Source of the DNA: Haliscomenobacter sp041740695
GTDB lineage: Bacteria; Bacteroidota; Bacteroidia; Chitinophagales; Saprospiraceae
Assembly (NCBI RefSeq): GCF_041740695.1
Contig: NZ_JBGSLK010000006.1
Span: 1 to 64,000, forward strand
Length of the DNA: 64,000 bases
Direction: 5' to 3'
Shown here piece after piece: positions 50,710 through 59,891 of the stretch (positions are counted from its first letter, which is position 1; the number at the start of each line of letters is the position of its first letter). Made by a program: the position numbers and the translations under genes. Under the pieces are notes generated by a model. That model had not been told where the DNA came from and made no database searches. It saw only the letters and a program-made list of their open reading frames with translations.

Positions 50710-51915
50710 TCAGCGGTTAAAAGAAAAAATACTGGCGTCGGGGTTTTTGTGCCCCAGCGCTTCGTCGCGAATGAGCTCAGCAGCGATTTGACTAAAGGTG
50801 ATGCCGTTGCCCCCAAAACCCAGGGCATAAATGGTATGCTCATGCTCGGGAATGCTGCCAATGTAGGGTAGCCCGTCGGCGGTTTCAGCGAAGGTCCCCG
50901 CCCAATGATAATCTACTTTTAGGGGTGCCAGTTGGGGGAACAGTTTTTCAAAGTCTCGGGTCAATTGCTGGCTTTTGCGCTTGAGCAAACGGTCGCGCCG
51001 CCCGGCATCCTGAAAAGTTTCATCTCTGCCTCCTACCAATACACGGCGATCGCTGGTAGTTCTGCAATACAAATAAGGACGGGCCGTTTCCCAAACCAGA
51101 GCGTTTTCGTGCCAGAGGGTTTCAGCAGCATAGGGTTCGCTGACGAGGGCATAGGAAGAATTTAGAGAAGCGATTTGACGCGGCAACCATTGTCCCGATT
51201 CGTACCCTGCTGCAATGACCAATTTGCGGGCGTGCACGCTGTAGCCTTCCTTTGTTTCCAGATTTACCCCATTTTTGTTGCGATGGATGGCGGTCACAGT
51301 TGTTTTGTCAAAAATGGCGGCACCTTGGCCGATGGCGTCTTGTAACAAGCCGTGAGTTAAAGTGTAGGCATCCACTTGGGCACCTTCTTTGGAATACAAG
51401 GCACCTGGGGCAGCAAAAGGAAACAAAGCCTGCAAAGCCACCTGATCCAGGAATTCAACTACAAAGCCATGTTTTTGGCGCATGGCCAGTTCTGTCTTTA
51501 GACCGGGCAAATCAGCCTTCCGCGAGGCGTAATAGAGGCTGGGTTTTTTTTCAAAATCGGTGGCTACAGCCAATTGATTGCAAATGATTTCCAACTTATT
51601 GATGGCTTCAGCACACAACCAATAGCTGCGGGCTGCATGCTCTTCACCCACTATTTCGGCCAATTGGTACATGGGCGTATCTATTTCATATTGCAACATC
51701 GAGGTGCTGGCACAAGTGCTCCCCATGCCAATATGCCTCCGGTCGAGCAATGCGACGGATACGCCCGCACGCGACAAATACCAAGCAATCAGCGCACCGG
51801 TTATACCACCTCCGATGATGACATAGTCGGTTTTTAGGTTTTGTTGCAGGGAAGGATACTCAAAAAGTAGACCACTCTTGAGCAGCCAGTATGGGTTAGC
51901 AGTGTGAAGATTCAT
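50710..51915 (-). CDS. FAD-dependent oxidoreductase, DAO family (OrdL-like)
   Basis: The 401-residue protein has DYVIIGGGITGALIAWYLSRAG for FAD binding, GMGSTCASTSMLQYEID, and the C-terminal HWAGTFAETADGLPYIG and GFGGNGITFSQIAAEL segments of DAO/OrdL oxidases. Gamma-glutamylputrescine oxidase-like or other amino oxidations are possible; the substrate cannot be predicted from neighbours. No signal peptide. It stands alone on the minus strand upstream of the small stress genes. Confidence 0.85.
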   Translation of the reverse strand: MNLHTANPYWLLKSGLLFEYPSLQQNLKTDYVIIGGGITGALIAWYLSRAGVSVALLDRRHIGMGSTCASTSMLQYEIDTPMYQLAEIVGEEHAARSYWLCAEAINKLEIICNQLAVATDFEKKPSLYYASRKADLPGLKTELAMRQKHGFVVEFLDQVALQALFPFAAPGALYSKEGAQVDAYTLTHGLLQDAIGQGAAIFDKTTVTAIHRNKNGVNLETKEGYSVHARKLVIAAGYESGQWLPRQIASLNSSYALVSEPYAAETLWHENALVWETARPYLYCRTTSDRRVLVGGRDETFQDAGRRDRLLKRKSQQLTRDFEKLFPQLAPLKVDYHWAGTFAETADGLPYIGSIPEHEHTIYALGFGGNGITFSQIAAELIRDEALGHKNPDASIFSFNR

Positions 51916-51971
51916 TGGATTCGGTTTTGGAAAGGATCAGATCAGGATTAACAGTATACCCAAACAGCCGA

Positions 51972-52991
51972 TTATACATTTGGGACTTTGCTGCCTTTTT
52001 CTTTTTCAATCTCATCGCGATTCTTTTCTGCAAGACTAACCGTCGAATCCTGGGTTTGAATTTCTTTTTTCTCAACAAAAACAGCATACTGATTGGGGCG
52101 AATCCGGCTTCCGTATTTGTTGGCGTATACTTTAGTAAATTCTGCTCCAAAATATAGAATGGCAGCCGAGTAATACACCCACAAAATGATCAATACCATG
52201 GCCCCGGCTGCGCCATAAACGGACATGGTAGAAGAGCGACTTAGGTAATAGTTGATCAACCATTTGCCCAATAAAAACAGCAGGGCAGTCAATAGAGCTC
52301 CTACCATCACATCGCGCCAATGAATCGTAGCATCCGGCAAAACTTTAAAAATGATCGCAAAAAGCAAAACGACTGCGGCGACGTTGATGGCGTTGGAGAT
52401 CGTCCAGCTTAACCATGCAACTTCTCCAAAATGCTGATTGACAAAATTATACACCACCGAAAGCATCGCACTAAGCACCAAGGATACCAAAAGCAAAAAG
52501 CCAATGCCGATGATCAGGGAAAAGGAAAGCAAACGATTTTGAATGAATTTTAACCAGCTTCGTTTGGGTTTGGCTCGAATGCTCCAAATGGTGTTGATGG
52601 AATCCTGAATTTCCAAAAAAACACCCGTAGCCCCTAGCACCAATGTTGCAATTCCGATAATGGTAGCCAGCGGGGTATTGCCTGAGAAATGGGCATTGCT
52701 GATCATTTCCTGGAGTTGGATGGCACCTGTAGTACCCAAAAGGCCCTCAAATTGCGTATACAAGTATCCCTCTGCAGCCTCTTTGCCAAACCAAATACTG
52801 CTGATTGCGATGACGATAATCAGCATGGGTGCCAATGAGAACAAAGTGTAATACGACAAGGAAGCACTTAATTTCAGTGCATTGTCATTGCTGAACTCAT
52901 AAGCAGACTGGTAAAGCAAATGAAAAAAATTCCGCAGATTGAACCAGATTCGCCGGAGGGCTTTGTTGAGGTATGAAATGGTGCTGTTCAT
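51972..52991 (-). CDS. YihY/BrkB-family membrane protein
   Basis: The 339-residue protein has six membrane helices and the YihY/BrkB pattern: LSASLSYYTLFSLAPMLIIV, GLLGTTGAIQLQEMI, GVFLEIQDSINTIW and a VMVGALLTALLFLLGKWLINYYL segment, YGAAGAMVLIILWVYYSAAILYFGAEF. Earlier naming as ribonuclease BN is not correct for this family; transport has been suggested. The start overlaps the stop of the TspO-like gene by 4 bp (ATGA), so the two are translationally coupled. Confidence 0.88.
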   Translation of the reverse strand: MNSTISYLNKALRRIWFNLRNFFHLLYQSAYEFSNDNALKLSASLSYYTLFSLAPMLIIVIAISSIWFGKEAAEGYLYTQFEGLLGTTGAIQLQEMISNAHFSGNTPLATIIGIATLVLGATGVFLEIQDSINTIWSIRAKPKRSWLKFIQNRLLSFSLIIGIGFLLLVSLVLSAMLSVVYNFVNQHFGEVAWLSWTISNAINVAAVVLLFAIIFKVLPDATIHWRDVMVGALLTALLFLLGKWLINYYLSRSSTMSVYGAAGAMVLIILWVYYSAAILYFGAEFTKVYANKYGSRIRPNQYAVFVEKKEIQTQDSTVSLAEKNRDEIEKEKGSKVPNV

Positions 52992-53863
52992 GATAACCGG
53001 GGAAAAAGTGGAGGAGTTGCTAGAGTACTGTCTATCACCGCTCTATTCCACCAGGGTCGTAATTTTACAGCGATTACAATTAGTAAAATGGCTATACCGG
53101 CATAAGCAGTAAAAATAATAGTGGATAAAGAGGTATTGAACAATTCCTGATGCTTGAGCGAAATCCCGAAAAGCGCCCAGGTGACAGCCAAAGCGTAAGG
53201 AATGTTGCGCCTTACGAATAGCATTCCCAGCGATAGCGCTATTGCCACAAGTATCATCATTACAGTCCAGAGTTTTTCGGATAAACCGCCACCATCCCAC
53301 TGTGCGCCCTTAAGCCAAGCAGTTACGTTTGCAATACTGGCAACCGAAATCCAACCCAGGTACAATCCGAAGGGAATTTGTAAAAAATTGCGGTAATCCT
53401 GGGTGTGGGGTAGTATATAAAATGCCTGGCGATTGACACGAATGAGCTGAAAAAGCATCAAAAACATCACAACTATACTGGCTGACACAAATTCGTAGTG
53501 CCAACAGAACAACCAAGCCATGTTGAGGAAAGATACGAATACGAAGCGCCATCCAAGCGCGTCAATGGCGCGATTGCGATCCAGGCGGCGTTGGGCGGAA
53601 CGTAGTGGCCAGATTTGCCAGACTGAAAAGAACAGCAGTAGCAAATAAATCAGGCTCCAAATAGAGAAAGTCAAGCCTGCTGGGGTGAATAAATTGGGGT
53701 ATTGATCGGATAGCTCCTGGGTAGTCTTGTTGTTGAGGGGTAAAAAGACTGCCAGGAAATTAAACCCGATACACAACAAAAAAAACAATATATTTGCTGA
53801 TTTGAGTAAGGTCAAGCGGGTTTTGGAAATTCCCGGGGAGGTATTGATGATTTGAGCTTCCAT
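52988..53863 (-). CDS. TspO-like (heptahelical) membrane protein
   Basis: The start at 53863 gives a 291-residue protein with about eight membrane helices and the motif FTPAGLTFSIWSLIYLLL, characteristic of the tryptophan-rich TspO/MBR-related family, with LNMAWLFCWHYEF and GLYLGWISVASIANVTAWL later. Typical TspO is 160 residues; this long form is frequent in Bacteroidota. Ligand unknown. Coupled to the BrkB gene by an ATGA overlap. Confidence 0.78.
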   Translation of the reverse strand: MEAQIINTSPGISKTRLTLLKSANILFFLLCIGFNFLAVFLPLNNKTTQELSDQYPNLFTPAGLTFSIWSLIYLLLLFFSVWQIWPLRSAQRRLDRNRAIDALGWRFVFVSFLNMAWLFCWHYEFVSASIVVMFLMLFQLIRVNRQAFYILPHTQDYRNFLQIPFGLYLGWISVASIANVTAWLKGAQWDGGGLSEKLWTVMMILVAIALSLGMLFVRRNIPYALAVTWALFGISLKHQELFNTSLSTIIFTAYAGIAILLIVIAVKLRPWWNRAVIDSTLATPPLFPRLS

Positions 53864-53920
53864 GCGAGAGAGTTTTACATTTACTGAACTTTTAAAGTTT
53901 AGTAAATGTCGAATGTTAAA

Positions 53921-53972
53921 AGCTGTTTGAGTTATTAGAATGGCAGTTTCCAATCTAATAACTCAAACAGCT
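53921..53972 (-). terminator. Terminator after the DUF2383 gene
   Basis: AGCTGTTTGAGTTATTAGA (53921-53939) pairs perfectly with its complement at 53954-53972. On the minus strand the stem is followed by TTTTAAC. It lies 19 bp after the DUF2383 stop codon and 58 bp before the TspO-like start. Confidence 0.75.
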
Positions 53973-53991
53973 TCAGAGAAAATGAACAGTA

Positions 53992-54462
53992 TTATTTGTC
54001 CACTACCTCTTGCAGACGGGCAGCTTCCTCAATAGCCTGATGTGCTGATTTCAAAGCTTGCTTGTGCTCAGCAATCATCACCCGAATGTTGTCGGGTAAG
54101 TGGGCATCCATCTGTAATGCGTCATCATAAGCTTTCAACGCGGCGCTCTCACCATAGGCGCAGGAATCCAGAACAGATTTGCGATCTTTTCCCATCACTG
54201 TGGCTTTAAAATCCATCCAAACGCGAAACAACTTACCACGCGTAGTAGAATCCGTTACGGGTTCGCCACCCAAACCACGGATGGTTTGCTGGAGTTCGCT
54301 GACGTACTTGCGACTTTGGCTAACGTAACGATTGAACAGGGTGCGCAAATCCACATCGGTGCTGCCTACTTCCTCTATCGCTTTTTCATAACCAAAAACG
54401 CGGTCGTAGTTGATACTTACCAGTTCGTTAAGGGCCGAAACCAATTTTTCATTGTTTTGCAT
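53992..54462 (-). CDS. DUF2383 four-helix-bundle protein (ferritin-like fold)
   Basis: The start at 54462 gives a 156-residue protein, QNNEKLVSALNELVSINYDR, then YEKAIEEVGSTDVDLRTLFNRY, VSELQQTIRGLGGEPV, RGKLFRVWMDFKATV, DRKSVLDSCAYGESAALKAYDDAL and HKQALKSAHQAIEE, which matches the PA2169/DUF2383 four-helix proteins. Acidic and His residues in the helices could bind iron, as in ferritin-like folds, but this is not shown. Often stress-induced in other bacteria. Confidence 0.88.
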   Translation of the reverse strand: MQNNEKLVSALNELVSINYDRVFGYEKAIEEVGSTDVDLRTLFNRYVSQSRKYVSELQQTIRGLGGEPVTDSTTRGKLFRVWMDFKATVMGKDRKSVLDSCAYGESAALKAYDDALQMDAHLPDNIRVMIAEHKQALKSAHQAIEEAARLQEVVDK

Positions 54463-54620
54463 GATGGTTGATTTTACATTGATCAATAGTTAAATACAAT
54501 CATTCTTTCAAGCATCTGGGCACAAAAAACGAGCCACGCCTTAGTGCTTAGTTTATGGGCAAAAAATTGGTATTTTTTCTACGCTATGGGTAAAAGTGGG
54601 TAATCTGTATTCAAAAACAC

Positions 54621-54658
54621 AGAGGCTGCCTCCTTCCTTTCGTTTGGAGACAGCCTCT
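54621..54658 (-). terminator. Terminator after the SPFH gene
   Basis: AGAGGCTGCCTCC (54621-54633) pairs with GGAGACAGCCTCT (54646-54658) with one mismatch. On the minus strand the stem runs into GTGTTTTTG, a T run. It lies 20 bp after the SPFH stop. Confidence 0.8.
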
Positions 54659-54678
54659 ACCGTCAAAAAAAATCCTGA

Positions 54679-56598
54679 TTAAGCCTGTTCTTCTTTTTTA
54701 TCCGTCTTGAGCATGTCCAACAATCTCAAGCCCAGCATACCGCCGATGGCACCATTGCCACCAGCACCACCTTCACCGGTGATGAGTACGTCCGGGATGA
54801 TTTTAACTTTTTCCTGCCCAATCGTTTCCATCACTTTCATCTTGGTAAAGTTGTCGCCCCCCATCGCTTCTACGGCGAGGCGGTATGCTTCGGCGCTAGA
54901 CTGACCCACGGCTAGAGTCTTTTCAGCTTCCGCTTTACCAGTGAGTTCAATTTTTTCGGCTTCGGCCTGCGCCATCAGTCTCACCTTTTCAGATTCGGCA
55001 GCAGCACTCATTTTGGTACGTTCGGCGTCGGCCGAGGCGATCATCTTGGTGCGTTCCGCTTCTGCTGAGGCGGCAATTTTTACCCCATTCGCTTCACCGG
55101 TCGATTTTTTCACGGCAGCATCGGCGATGCGTTCGGCGATCAATACACCCTGATCGGCTTGGACGATCTGCTTTTGGATGTCGGCAATGGCGGTCTCTTT
55201 TTCAAGGGCCTGCCGGGTTTCCTGAGCCATTTTCTGGGTGTCGTAAGTCACCTTTTGTTCTTCGGCCAACTTGCGGTCGGTCAGTGTTTTCATCAGCGAA
55301 TCGGGCGGTACGATGTCGCCAATCAGGGTGTCCACCCCGTGTACGTTGTATTCTTCCAGTACCTGGCCAATGTGTCGTTTTGCTGAATCCTGGCGGTCTT
55401 TACGCGAGGTCAGGAACGAGATCACATCGGCATCCTGGGCCGAGTTGCGGAAGTAGTTGCCAATGGTCGGTTCCAGTACCTGGCTGACCAGGTTGTGCAT
55501 GCTACCAAAGCGAGCGATTACCTTGGGTGCCTCGGTGGCCGGGATGTGAATGATCTGCGACACATCGAGGTTGAAAGGGAAACCGTCTTTGGAACGTACT
55601 GTAATGGTAGACAAATGTTTGTCCAACATGTGTGACTCAGTGCGGGCGGTAGCCCAGTTGAGTACCAAGTTGGTGGTGGGTACCAATTCCACCTTATACA
55701 AATATTTATTAACGGGGTATTTACCAGGGCCAAGGGGTTCTGCCCAAACGCCTTTTTGGCCTTTGGACACAATGTTACCGTGACGGAATTCGTCGCCACT
55801 GAGGTCGACACCTTCTTTACCGTAGAAAGAGATGACTACCCCCACGTTGCCGATCGGAATTTGCGTCATTTCATGTTCTTCAATTTGTGCAAACCAGGGG
55901 TTGAGGTTGTACGAACCTGCCAGGAGCACCTGCGGTTGTAAACCTTTGTTGCCGCCGCCGCGCAAAAAGGCATCGGCGTCCTGGAAGTTGTTGTGGTCGA
56001 GGACTTCGCGTCCGGCGATTTGTCCCATTTCAATCGGCGCACCATCCAGGGTCGTGATGACGCCCAGCATGTTTTCCTTGATTTGGTTCATCGGCGCCAA
56101 TACAAGGTCGAACACGAAGGTATTGATCCTGTAAACCCCGGTAGTAATGTAGGCGGTTTGACGGCCTTTTTGACCACCGTTGCGGATGAAGGCGGCAGCG
56201 TCTTGGTAGGCGTCGCAATCTACACGTTTGCCCAGGATCGAGTTGGTCGGCAATTCGGCGCCATCTTTAGCGATTAACAAACCAATTTGCCCGGGAGGAA
56301 TCACGGTCAGTGGCTGTAGGTTGATTTCGTATTGCCAAATCCAGTACCAGAAGTGAATTCCCGGGGCCAGGGTTTGGGCCTGGAAACCCGCTTCGCCATC
56401 AACCGCGATGATCCGGTTGGGCGGTAGTTCTTTCTTTTCGCCAAAAAGCGAAAACTTCAGTGTGACGAGTCCGATTTTGTCTTCCGGCACCAGAATAATT
56501 CCCAGCAGCCTGAACCAAAAACGGTAAGTGAGCAAAAAAATCAAAATGGCGAGGAAGATGCCACCCCACCATAAGGCAATCATACCAATAGGGTTCAT
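54679..56598 (-). CDS. SPFH/band 7 (flotillin-like) membrane protein
   Basis: The 639-residue protein has an N-terminal membrane helix (about 8-30), a long SPFH domain (about 45-400, with VPEDKIGLVTLKF, VIPPGQIGLLIAKDG and IPIGNVGVVISFYG repeats) and a coiled-coil region rich in A-E-A-E-R-x-K (about 440-580, ASAEAERTKMIASADAERTK), ending in a Gly-rich tail and KEEQA. This is the flotillin/prohibitin-like organisation that forms large oligomers in membrane microdomains. The repeated GQIG units suggest a duplicated N-terminal part, longer than typical. No NfeD neighbour is present. Confidence 0.88.
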   Translation of the reverse strand: MNPIGMIALWWGGIFLAILIFLLTYRFWFRLLGIILVPEDKIGLVTLKFSLFGEKKELPPNRIIAVDGEAGFQAQTLAPGIHFWYWIWQYEINLQPLTVIPPGQIGLLIAKDGAELPTNSILGKRVDCDAYQDAAAFIRNGGQKGRQTAYITTGVYRINTFVFDLVLAPMNQIKENMLGVITTLDGAPIEMGQIAGREVLDHNNFQDADAFLRGGGNKGLQPQVLLAGSYNLNPWFAQIEEHEMTQIPIGNVGVVISFYGKEGVDLSGDEFRHGNIVSKGQKGVWAEPLGPGKYPVNKYLYKVELVPTTNLVLNWATARTESHMLDKHLSTITVRSKDGFPFNLDVSQIIHIPATEAPKVIARFGSMHNLVSQVLEPTIGNYFRNSAQDADVISFLTSRKDRQDSAKRHIGQVLEEYNVHGVDTLIGDIVPPDSLMKTLTDRKLAEEQKVTYDTQKMAQETRQALEKETAIADIQKQIVQADQGVLIAERIADAAVKKSTGEANGVKIAASAEAERTKMIASADAERTKMSAAAESEKVRLMAQAEAEKIELTGKAEAEKTLAVGQSSAEAYRLAVEAMGGDNFTKMKVMETIGQEKVKIIPDVLITGEGGAGGNGAIGGMLGLRLLDMLKTDKKEEQA

Positions 56599-56750
56599 GT
56601 TAAAAATTTTGAGTGTTTGTTATTTTTTGGTTTTGCTGATCGTATGTTGAATTGCGATCATAGGGCAAGTATGGGGGTGGAAGGAGAAGATTTGCTATTT
56701 TATTCGATGACGCCGGATTGGAAAGCGATGAAGGTGGGGGAAATGGGGGT

Positions 56751-57620
56751 CTAGAAGATTTGGGTTTGTATAAAGATTTGAAAGGATCGATTTATGATGG
56801 GCTGAAACTCCTGTTCTATAAATGGCAAAAGGATGGTATCAAAGTTGGATACGATGTTGATGTATACGAATGAGTATTCTACATTAGGCTTTCTTCCGTC
56901 AAATATTCTTTTAAAAATAAGGTTCATTTGGCGTTGAAATTGATCAGGAGTGAGGGGTTCTATAGGGTTCAAAAGCTCTATCAATTGTTTGTTGAGGTCA
57001 TGAAAAAATTGATTGATGATTGTTTGCCGCCGAATTCTCAACCCCTCACGGTTTAAGTTGTAAACATCAATGCTTATGTTACCAGAGTTGCTTTTTCCAT
57101 GCAAAAACCCATCCTGATCTAAATATAAATGATCCAAAGGATCTACTATTTCTGGATTCAGCAAGAGAGGCTTCTCAGCTTGCATGGCTTCATGTAAAAT
57201 CGAATAATGAGCGACATCGCTTGGATGGTTCAAAAGTCGAATTCCCGCAATTGGAAAGCGATTCCCTTTAGCACCTTTCCCATTGCAATTTTGACAAGCT
57301 AAAAGGAGATTTGACCATTCATTGCCCAGCCAATAATAACCTTGATGGGTTTCTCCTGCTTTTAGGTCTTGTTGATCTAATTTTGCTTTAGGTCGGTAAT
57401 GTTCTACCTGTAGAGGGGCGCTGTGGGTAATAGTGGATTCACAATAGGCGCATTTATGGTGATAAATCTTGGATAAGGCAGTTTTGACCGGGGGGTGTTT
57501 GTAATTCCTGATGTACATACTTCCGTCTTGTGCCGCAACAGCGGCAAGTGTTTGCTGTTGAGCAGTCTTTTGAGTAAGGTGACGTGGAATTGCCTCGAAG
57601 TCCTTATGTACTTTGATCAT
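56751..57620 (-). CDS. HNH endonuclease of a Septu-like (PtuB) module
   Basis: The 289-residue protein has a treble-clef HNH nuclease: CAYC (Cys57, Cys60), VEHYRPKAK (His74), a WSNLLLACQNCN segment (Trp102, Asn104, Cys109, Cys112) and KGNRFPI, matching the TIGR02646-type family to which PtuB belongs. The C-terminal ~150 residues are helical. The start overlaps the stop of the ATPase gene by 4 bp (ATGA), so the two proteins are made together. Together they match the Septu anti-phage system in gene order. Target specificity is unknown. Confidence 0.85.
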   Translation of the reverse strand: MIKVHKDFEAIPRHLTQKTAQQQTLAAVAAQDGSMYIRNYKHPPVKTALSKIYHHKCAYCESTITHSAPLQVEHYRPKAKLDQQDLKAGETHQGYYWLGNEWSNLLLACQNCNGKGAKGNRFPIAGIRLLNHPSDVAHYSILHEAMQAEKPLLLNPEIVDPLDHLYLDQDGFLHGKSNSGNISIDVYNLNREGLRIRRQTIINQFFHDLNKQLIELLNPIEPLTPDQFQRQMNLIFKRIFDGRKPNVEYSFVYINIVSNFDTILLPFIEQEFQPIINRSFQIFIQTQIF

Positions 57621-58774
57621 TTCAATGCTTGCGCGAGCTTTTTTAAACGATTTTTAATTTCTTCATTTGCCATCGCTTCTTCGAAAGAGTCTTCAGTGAG
57701 TAAATCTTTCGGGCCAGTATTTGCCGTGGGAATAATTTCCTCAAGGTCAAAAATAGGTGAGGTAAGCAAGCTATTGGGCAGCAGCCTTGTCAAGTCAATA
57801 TCCAATTTTTCAACAGTAATACCTGCTTCACTGCTTTGGTGTACTTTTAATACTACACTTTCTTTTGGTGCACCTAAAAGTGGGATGGGGCTGTGGGTGC
57901 TGGCGATGAACTGGATTTTTGGGAAAATTTCAGACAGAAGGCCGGGCAGGGCTTTTTGCCAGGTGGGGTGAAGGTGGACGTCGAGTTCGTCGATTAGGAC
58001 GATGCCTTCTAATTGTTCCGGAGTACTAATTTCAGGTTGAGTATTAAATAGACGGATCACCATGTCTCCAATCATTGCAATAATATTACGATTACCTGAA
58101 GCCAATTGATTGAAGTTTTTTGCAGTATTAAGCTTTTCTCCAAGATCATCTTTTTCATAGAAAAAAACTTTGTCTTTTGCTACATCGACTTCTATCTTCT
58201 CAATATTGGGCATAAGTCGAAGGAATAAGCTTTTAATGGCTTCAACTCTTTTTTTGAGAAGGTTGACAAGCTTTTCGTCTTTATACATAAGTTCTGGCAA
58301 AGAACTTCTATAAGTCATCACCCTTAATTCTGGGTCAATATCTAATAAGATGCCATCAGAGTTGAACAAACTGTATGATTGAGCACTTTTTTCCTCGCCA
58401 AAAACACTCACATTGAGTCTGGATGCGCCATATGCTAAAGTTTTTCGAATTAGATCGTCATCAGATGGTAAATCATTAACACCTGCAGATGCACCATCAA
58501 GTAGTCCCGTTGTAGCTTTGAAGTAAGATGATTTTCCATGTCTTAAACCTATATTAATATCAAATTCGCCATCTTCTAAAATCAGTTTTTTATCTCTATT
58601 CCCAAACAACCCCACAAACAACGCCTGCAACACACTCGTCTTACCCCCTCCATTTTTCCCCGTCAAAAAAATCCACTTGGTATCAGCAGGAATACCTTCC
58701 ACTGAGGTGTCTTTGATGCCTCGAAAGCCTTCGATGTGAAAAGAAGTAATGCCAAAGCTGGGACCGTTGCTCAT
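57617..58774 (-). CDS. AAA/ABC-type ATPase of a Septu-like (PtuA) module
   Basis: The ATG at 58774 is used; a TTG three codons upstream is possible. The 385-residue protein starts FGITSFHIEGFRGIKD, then Walker A FLTGKNGGGKTSVLQ, a signature-like ASGNRNIIAMIG, Walker B GIVLIDELDVHLHPTWQ and the switch FIASTHSPIPLL, all features of the OLD/RecF-like ABC ATPases that includes PtuA. The C-terminus lacks a TOPRIM domain. It should sense phage infection and control the HNH nuclease encoded by the coupled next gene. The gene starts 54 bp after the MoxR stop. Confidence 0.85.
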   Translation of the reverse strand: MSNGPSFGITSFHIEGFRGIKDTSVEGIPADTKWIFLTGKNGGGKTSVLQALFVGLFGNRDKKLILEDGEFDINIGLRHGKSSYFKATTGLLDGASAGVNDLPSDDDLIRKTLAYGASRLNVSVFGEEKSAQSYSLFNSDGILLDIDPELRVMTYRSSLPELMYKDEKLVNLLKKRVEAIKSLFLRLMPNIEKIEVDVAKDKVFFYEKDDLGEKLNTAKNFNQLASGNRNIIAMIGDMVIRLFNTQPEISTPEQLEGIVLIDELDVHLHPTWQKALPGLLSEIFPKIQFIASTHSPIPLLGAPKESVVLKVHQSSEAGITVEKLDIDLTRLLPNSLLTSPIFDLEEIIPTANTGPKDLLTEDSFEEAMANEEIKNRLKKLAQALK

Positions 58775-58828
58775 ATTGGTCAAATTTTACCACTAAAGTA
58801 CGCCCTTTTTGGGAAAAAGGAAAGTGAG

Positions 58829-59665
58829 TTAATACTTCCGCCTCTTCCGCCACTCCTCCAAAATATTCAAATCCTGCTCATTCTTAATTAAGGTATGCAA
58901 ATGAGGCGGAAGCTGCTCCTTGAGATCAGTTTCAGCCAAAGCGCTGGCGGGCAATTGTTCAAACAACAAAAGGCTGATCCAATCCAATAACTCGCTGGTG
59001 GAAGGCCGCTTTTTTAAACCCGTCACTTCGCGCAGCGCATAAAACAATTGCAGGGCGTTGTTGAGCAATTCCTCGCGGATATTGGGAAAATGCACGTGGA
59101 CAATGTCCAACATGGTAGCTTTATCCGGGAAACGGATGTAGTGGAAAAGGCAGCGCCGCAGGAAGGCATCCGGCAATTCTTTTTCGTTGTTGGAAGTGAT
59201 GATGACGATGGGGCGGTTCACCGCTTTGATGGTTTGTTGCAGCTCGTACACATAAAACTCCATGCGGTCCAGTTCCAGCAATAAGTCATTGGGGAACTCG
59301 ATGTCGGCTTTGTCAATTTCGTCGATGAGCAGTACCACTGATTCGTCGGCGGTGAACGCTTCCCAGAGTTTGCCCTTTTTGATGTAGTGGCTGATGTCGT
59401 CTACACCCTCTTTGCCCAATTGGGAGTCGCGCAGGCGCGATACTGCGTCGTACTCATACAGGCCTTGTTGGGCCAAGGTAGTCGATTTGATGTGCCAAGT
59501 CAGCAGCTTTTTACCCAGCGCATTGGCAATCTCGTGGGCCAGTAGGGTTTTGCCCGTGCCCGGCTCGCCTTTAACCAGTAAGGGGCGTTGAAGATAAATG
59601 GCCGCATTGACAGCTATTTGCAATTCTGAGGTGGCGACGTAAGAGGATGTTCCTTGAAATGACAT
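58829..59665 (-). CDS. MoxR-family AAA+ ATPase
   Basis: The start at 59665 gives a 278-residue protein that begins SFQGTSSYVATSELQIAVN, the usual start; longer frames run into the palindrome at 59668-59761. Walker A is LVKGEPGTGKTLLAHEIAN, Walker B VVLLIDEIDKADIEFPNDLL, sensor 1 IVITSNNEKELPDAFLRRC. MoxR proteins are chaperone-like and normally sit next to a VWA-domain gene; here the next gene is the Septu-like ATPase. It may belong to the same operon or be a neighbour by chance. Confidence 0.85.
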   Translation of the reverse strand: MSFQGTSSYVATSELQIAVNAAIYLQRPLLVKGEPGTGKTLLAHEIANALGKKLLTWHIKSTTLAQQGLYEYDAVSRLRDSQLGKEGVDDISHYIKKGKLWEAFTADESVVLLIDEIDKADIEFPNDLLLELDRMEFYVYELQQTIKAVNRPIVIITSNNEKELPDAFLRRCLFHYIRFPDKATMLDIVHVHFPNIREELLNNALQLFYALREVTGLKKRPSTSELLDWISLLLFEQLPASALAETDLKEQLPPHLHTLIKNEQDLNILEEWRKRRKY

Positions 59666-59667
59666 AG

Positions 59668-59761
59668 CAGCAGTTAATTTTAGGGTTCCAGATTCCCCAT
59701 CAGGCACCTCGGCTTCGCTCGGCGACCGATGGGGAATCTGGAACCCTAAAATTAACTGTTG
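59668..59761. repeat. Long inverted repeat in the MoxR translation-initiation region
   Basis: Arms 59668-59701 and 59728-59761 are complementary over 34 bp with one mismatch; the left arm reads CAGCAGTTAATTTTAGGGTT on the plus strand and continues. The loop is 26 nt. The left arm begins 2 bp from the MoxR start codon, so on the minus-strand mRNA the folded stem ends directly at the AUG. No second copy is seen in the window. Confidence 0.9.
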
Positions 59762-59891
59762 TCGTGGATTTGCTCGAAAATATTTTTATGTACACTAGGA
59801 AAGAATATTTTTTTTACATTTGGAATGAATTGAAATTTTCATTTTGTTTTGTTGCGCTGCGCAAAATGCTAACCGAAAGACCAAGTATCGC

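Noticed and set aside
56751..58774. Retron-Septu (Ec78-like) system
   Set aside because: ATPase and HNH genes are present but no reverse transcriptase or msr-msd-like sequence is seen on either side.
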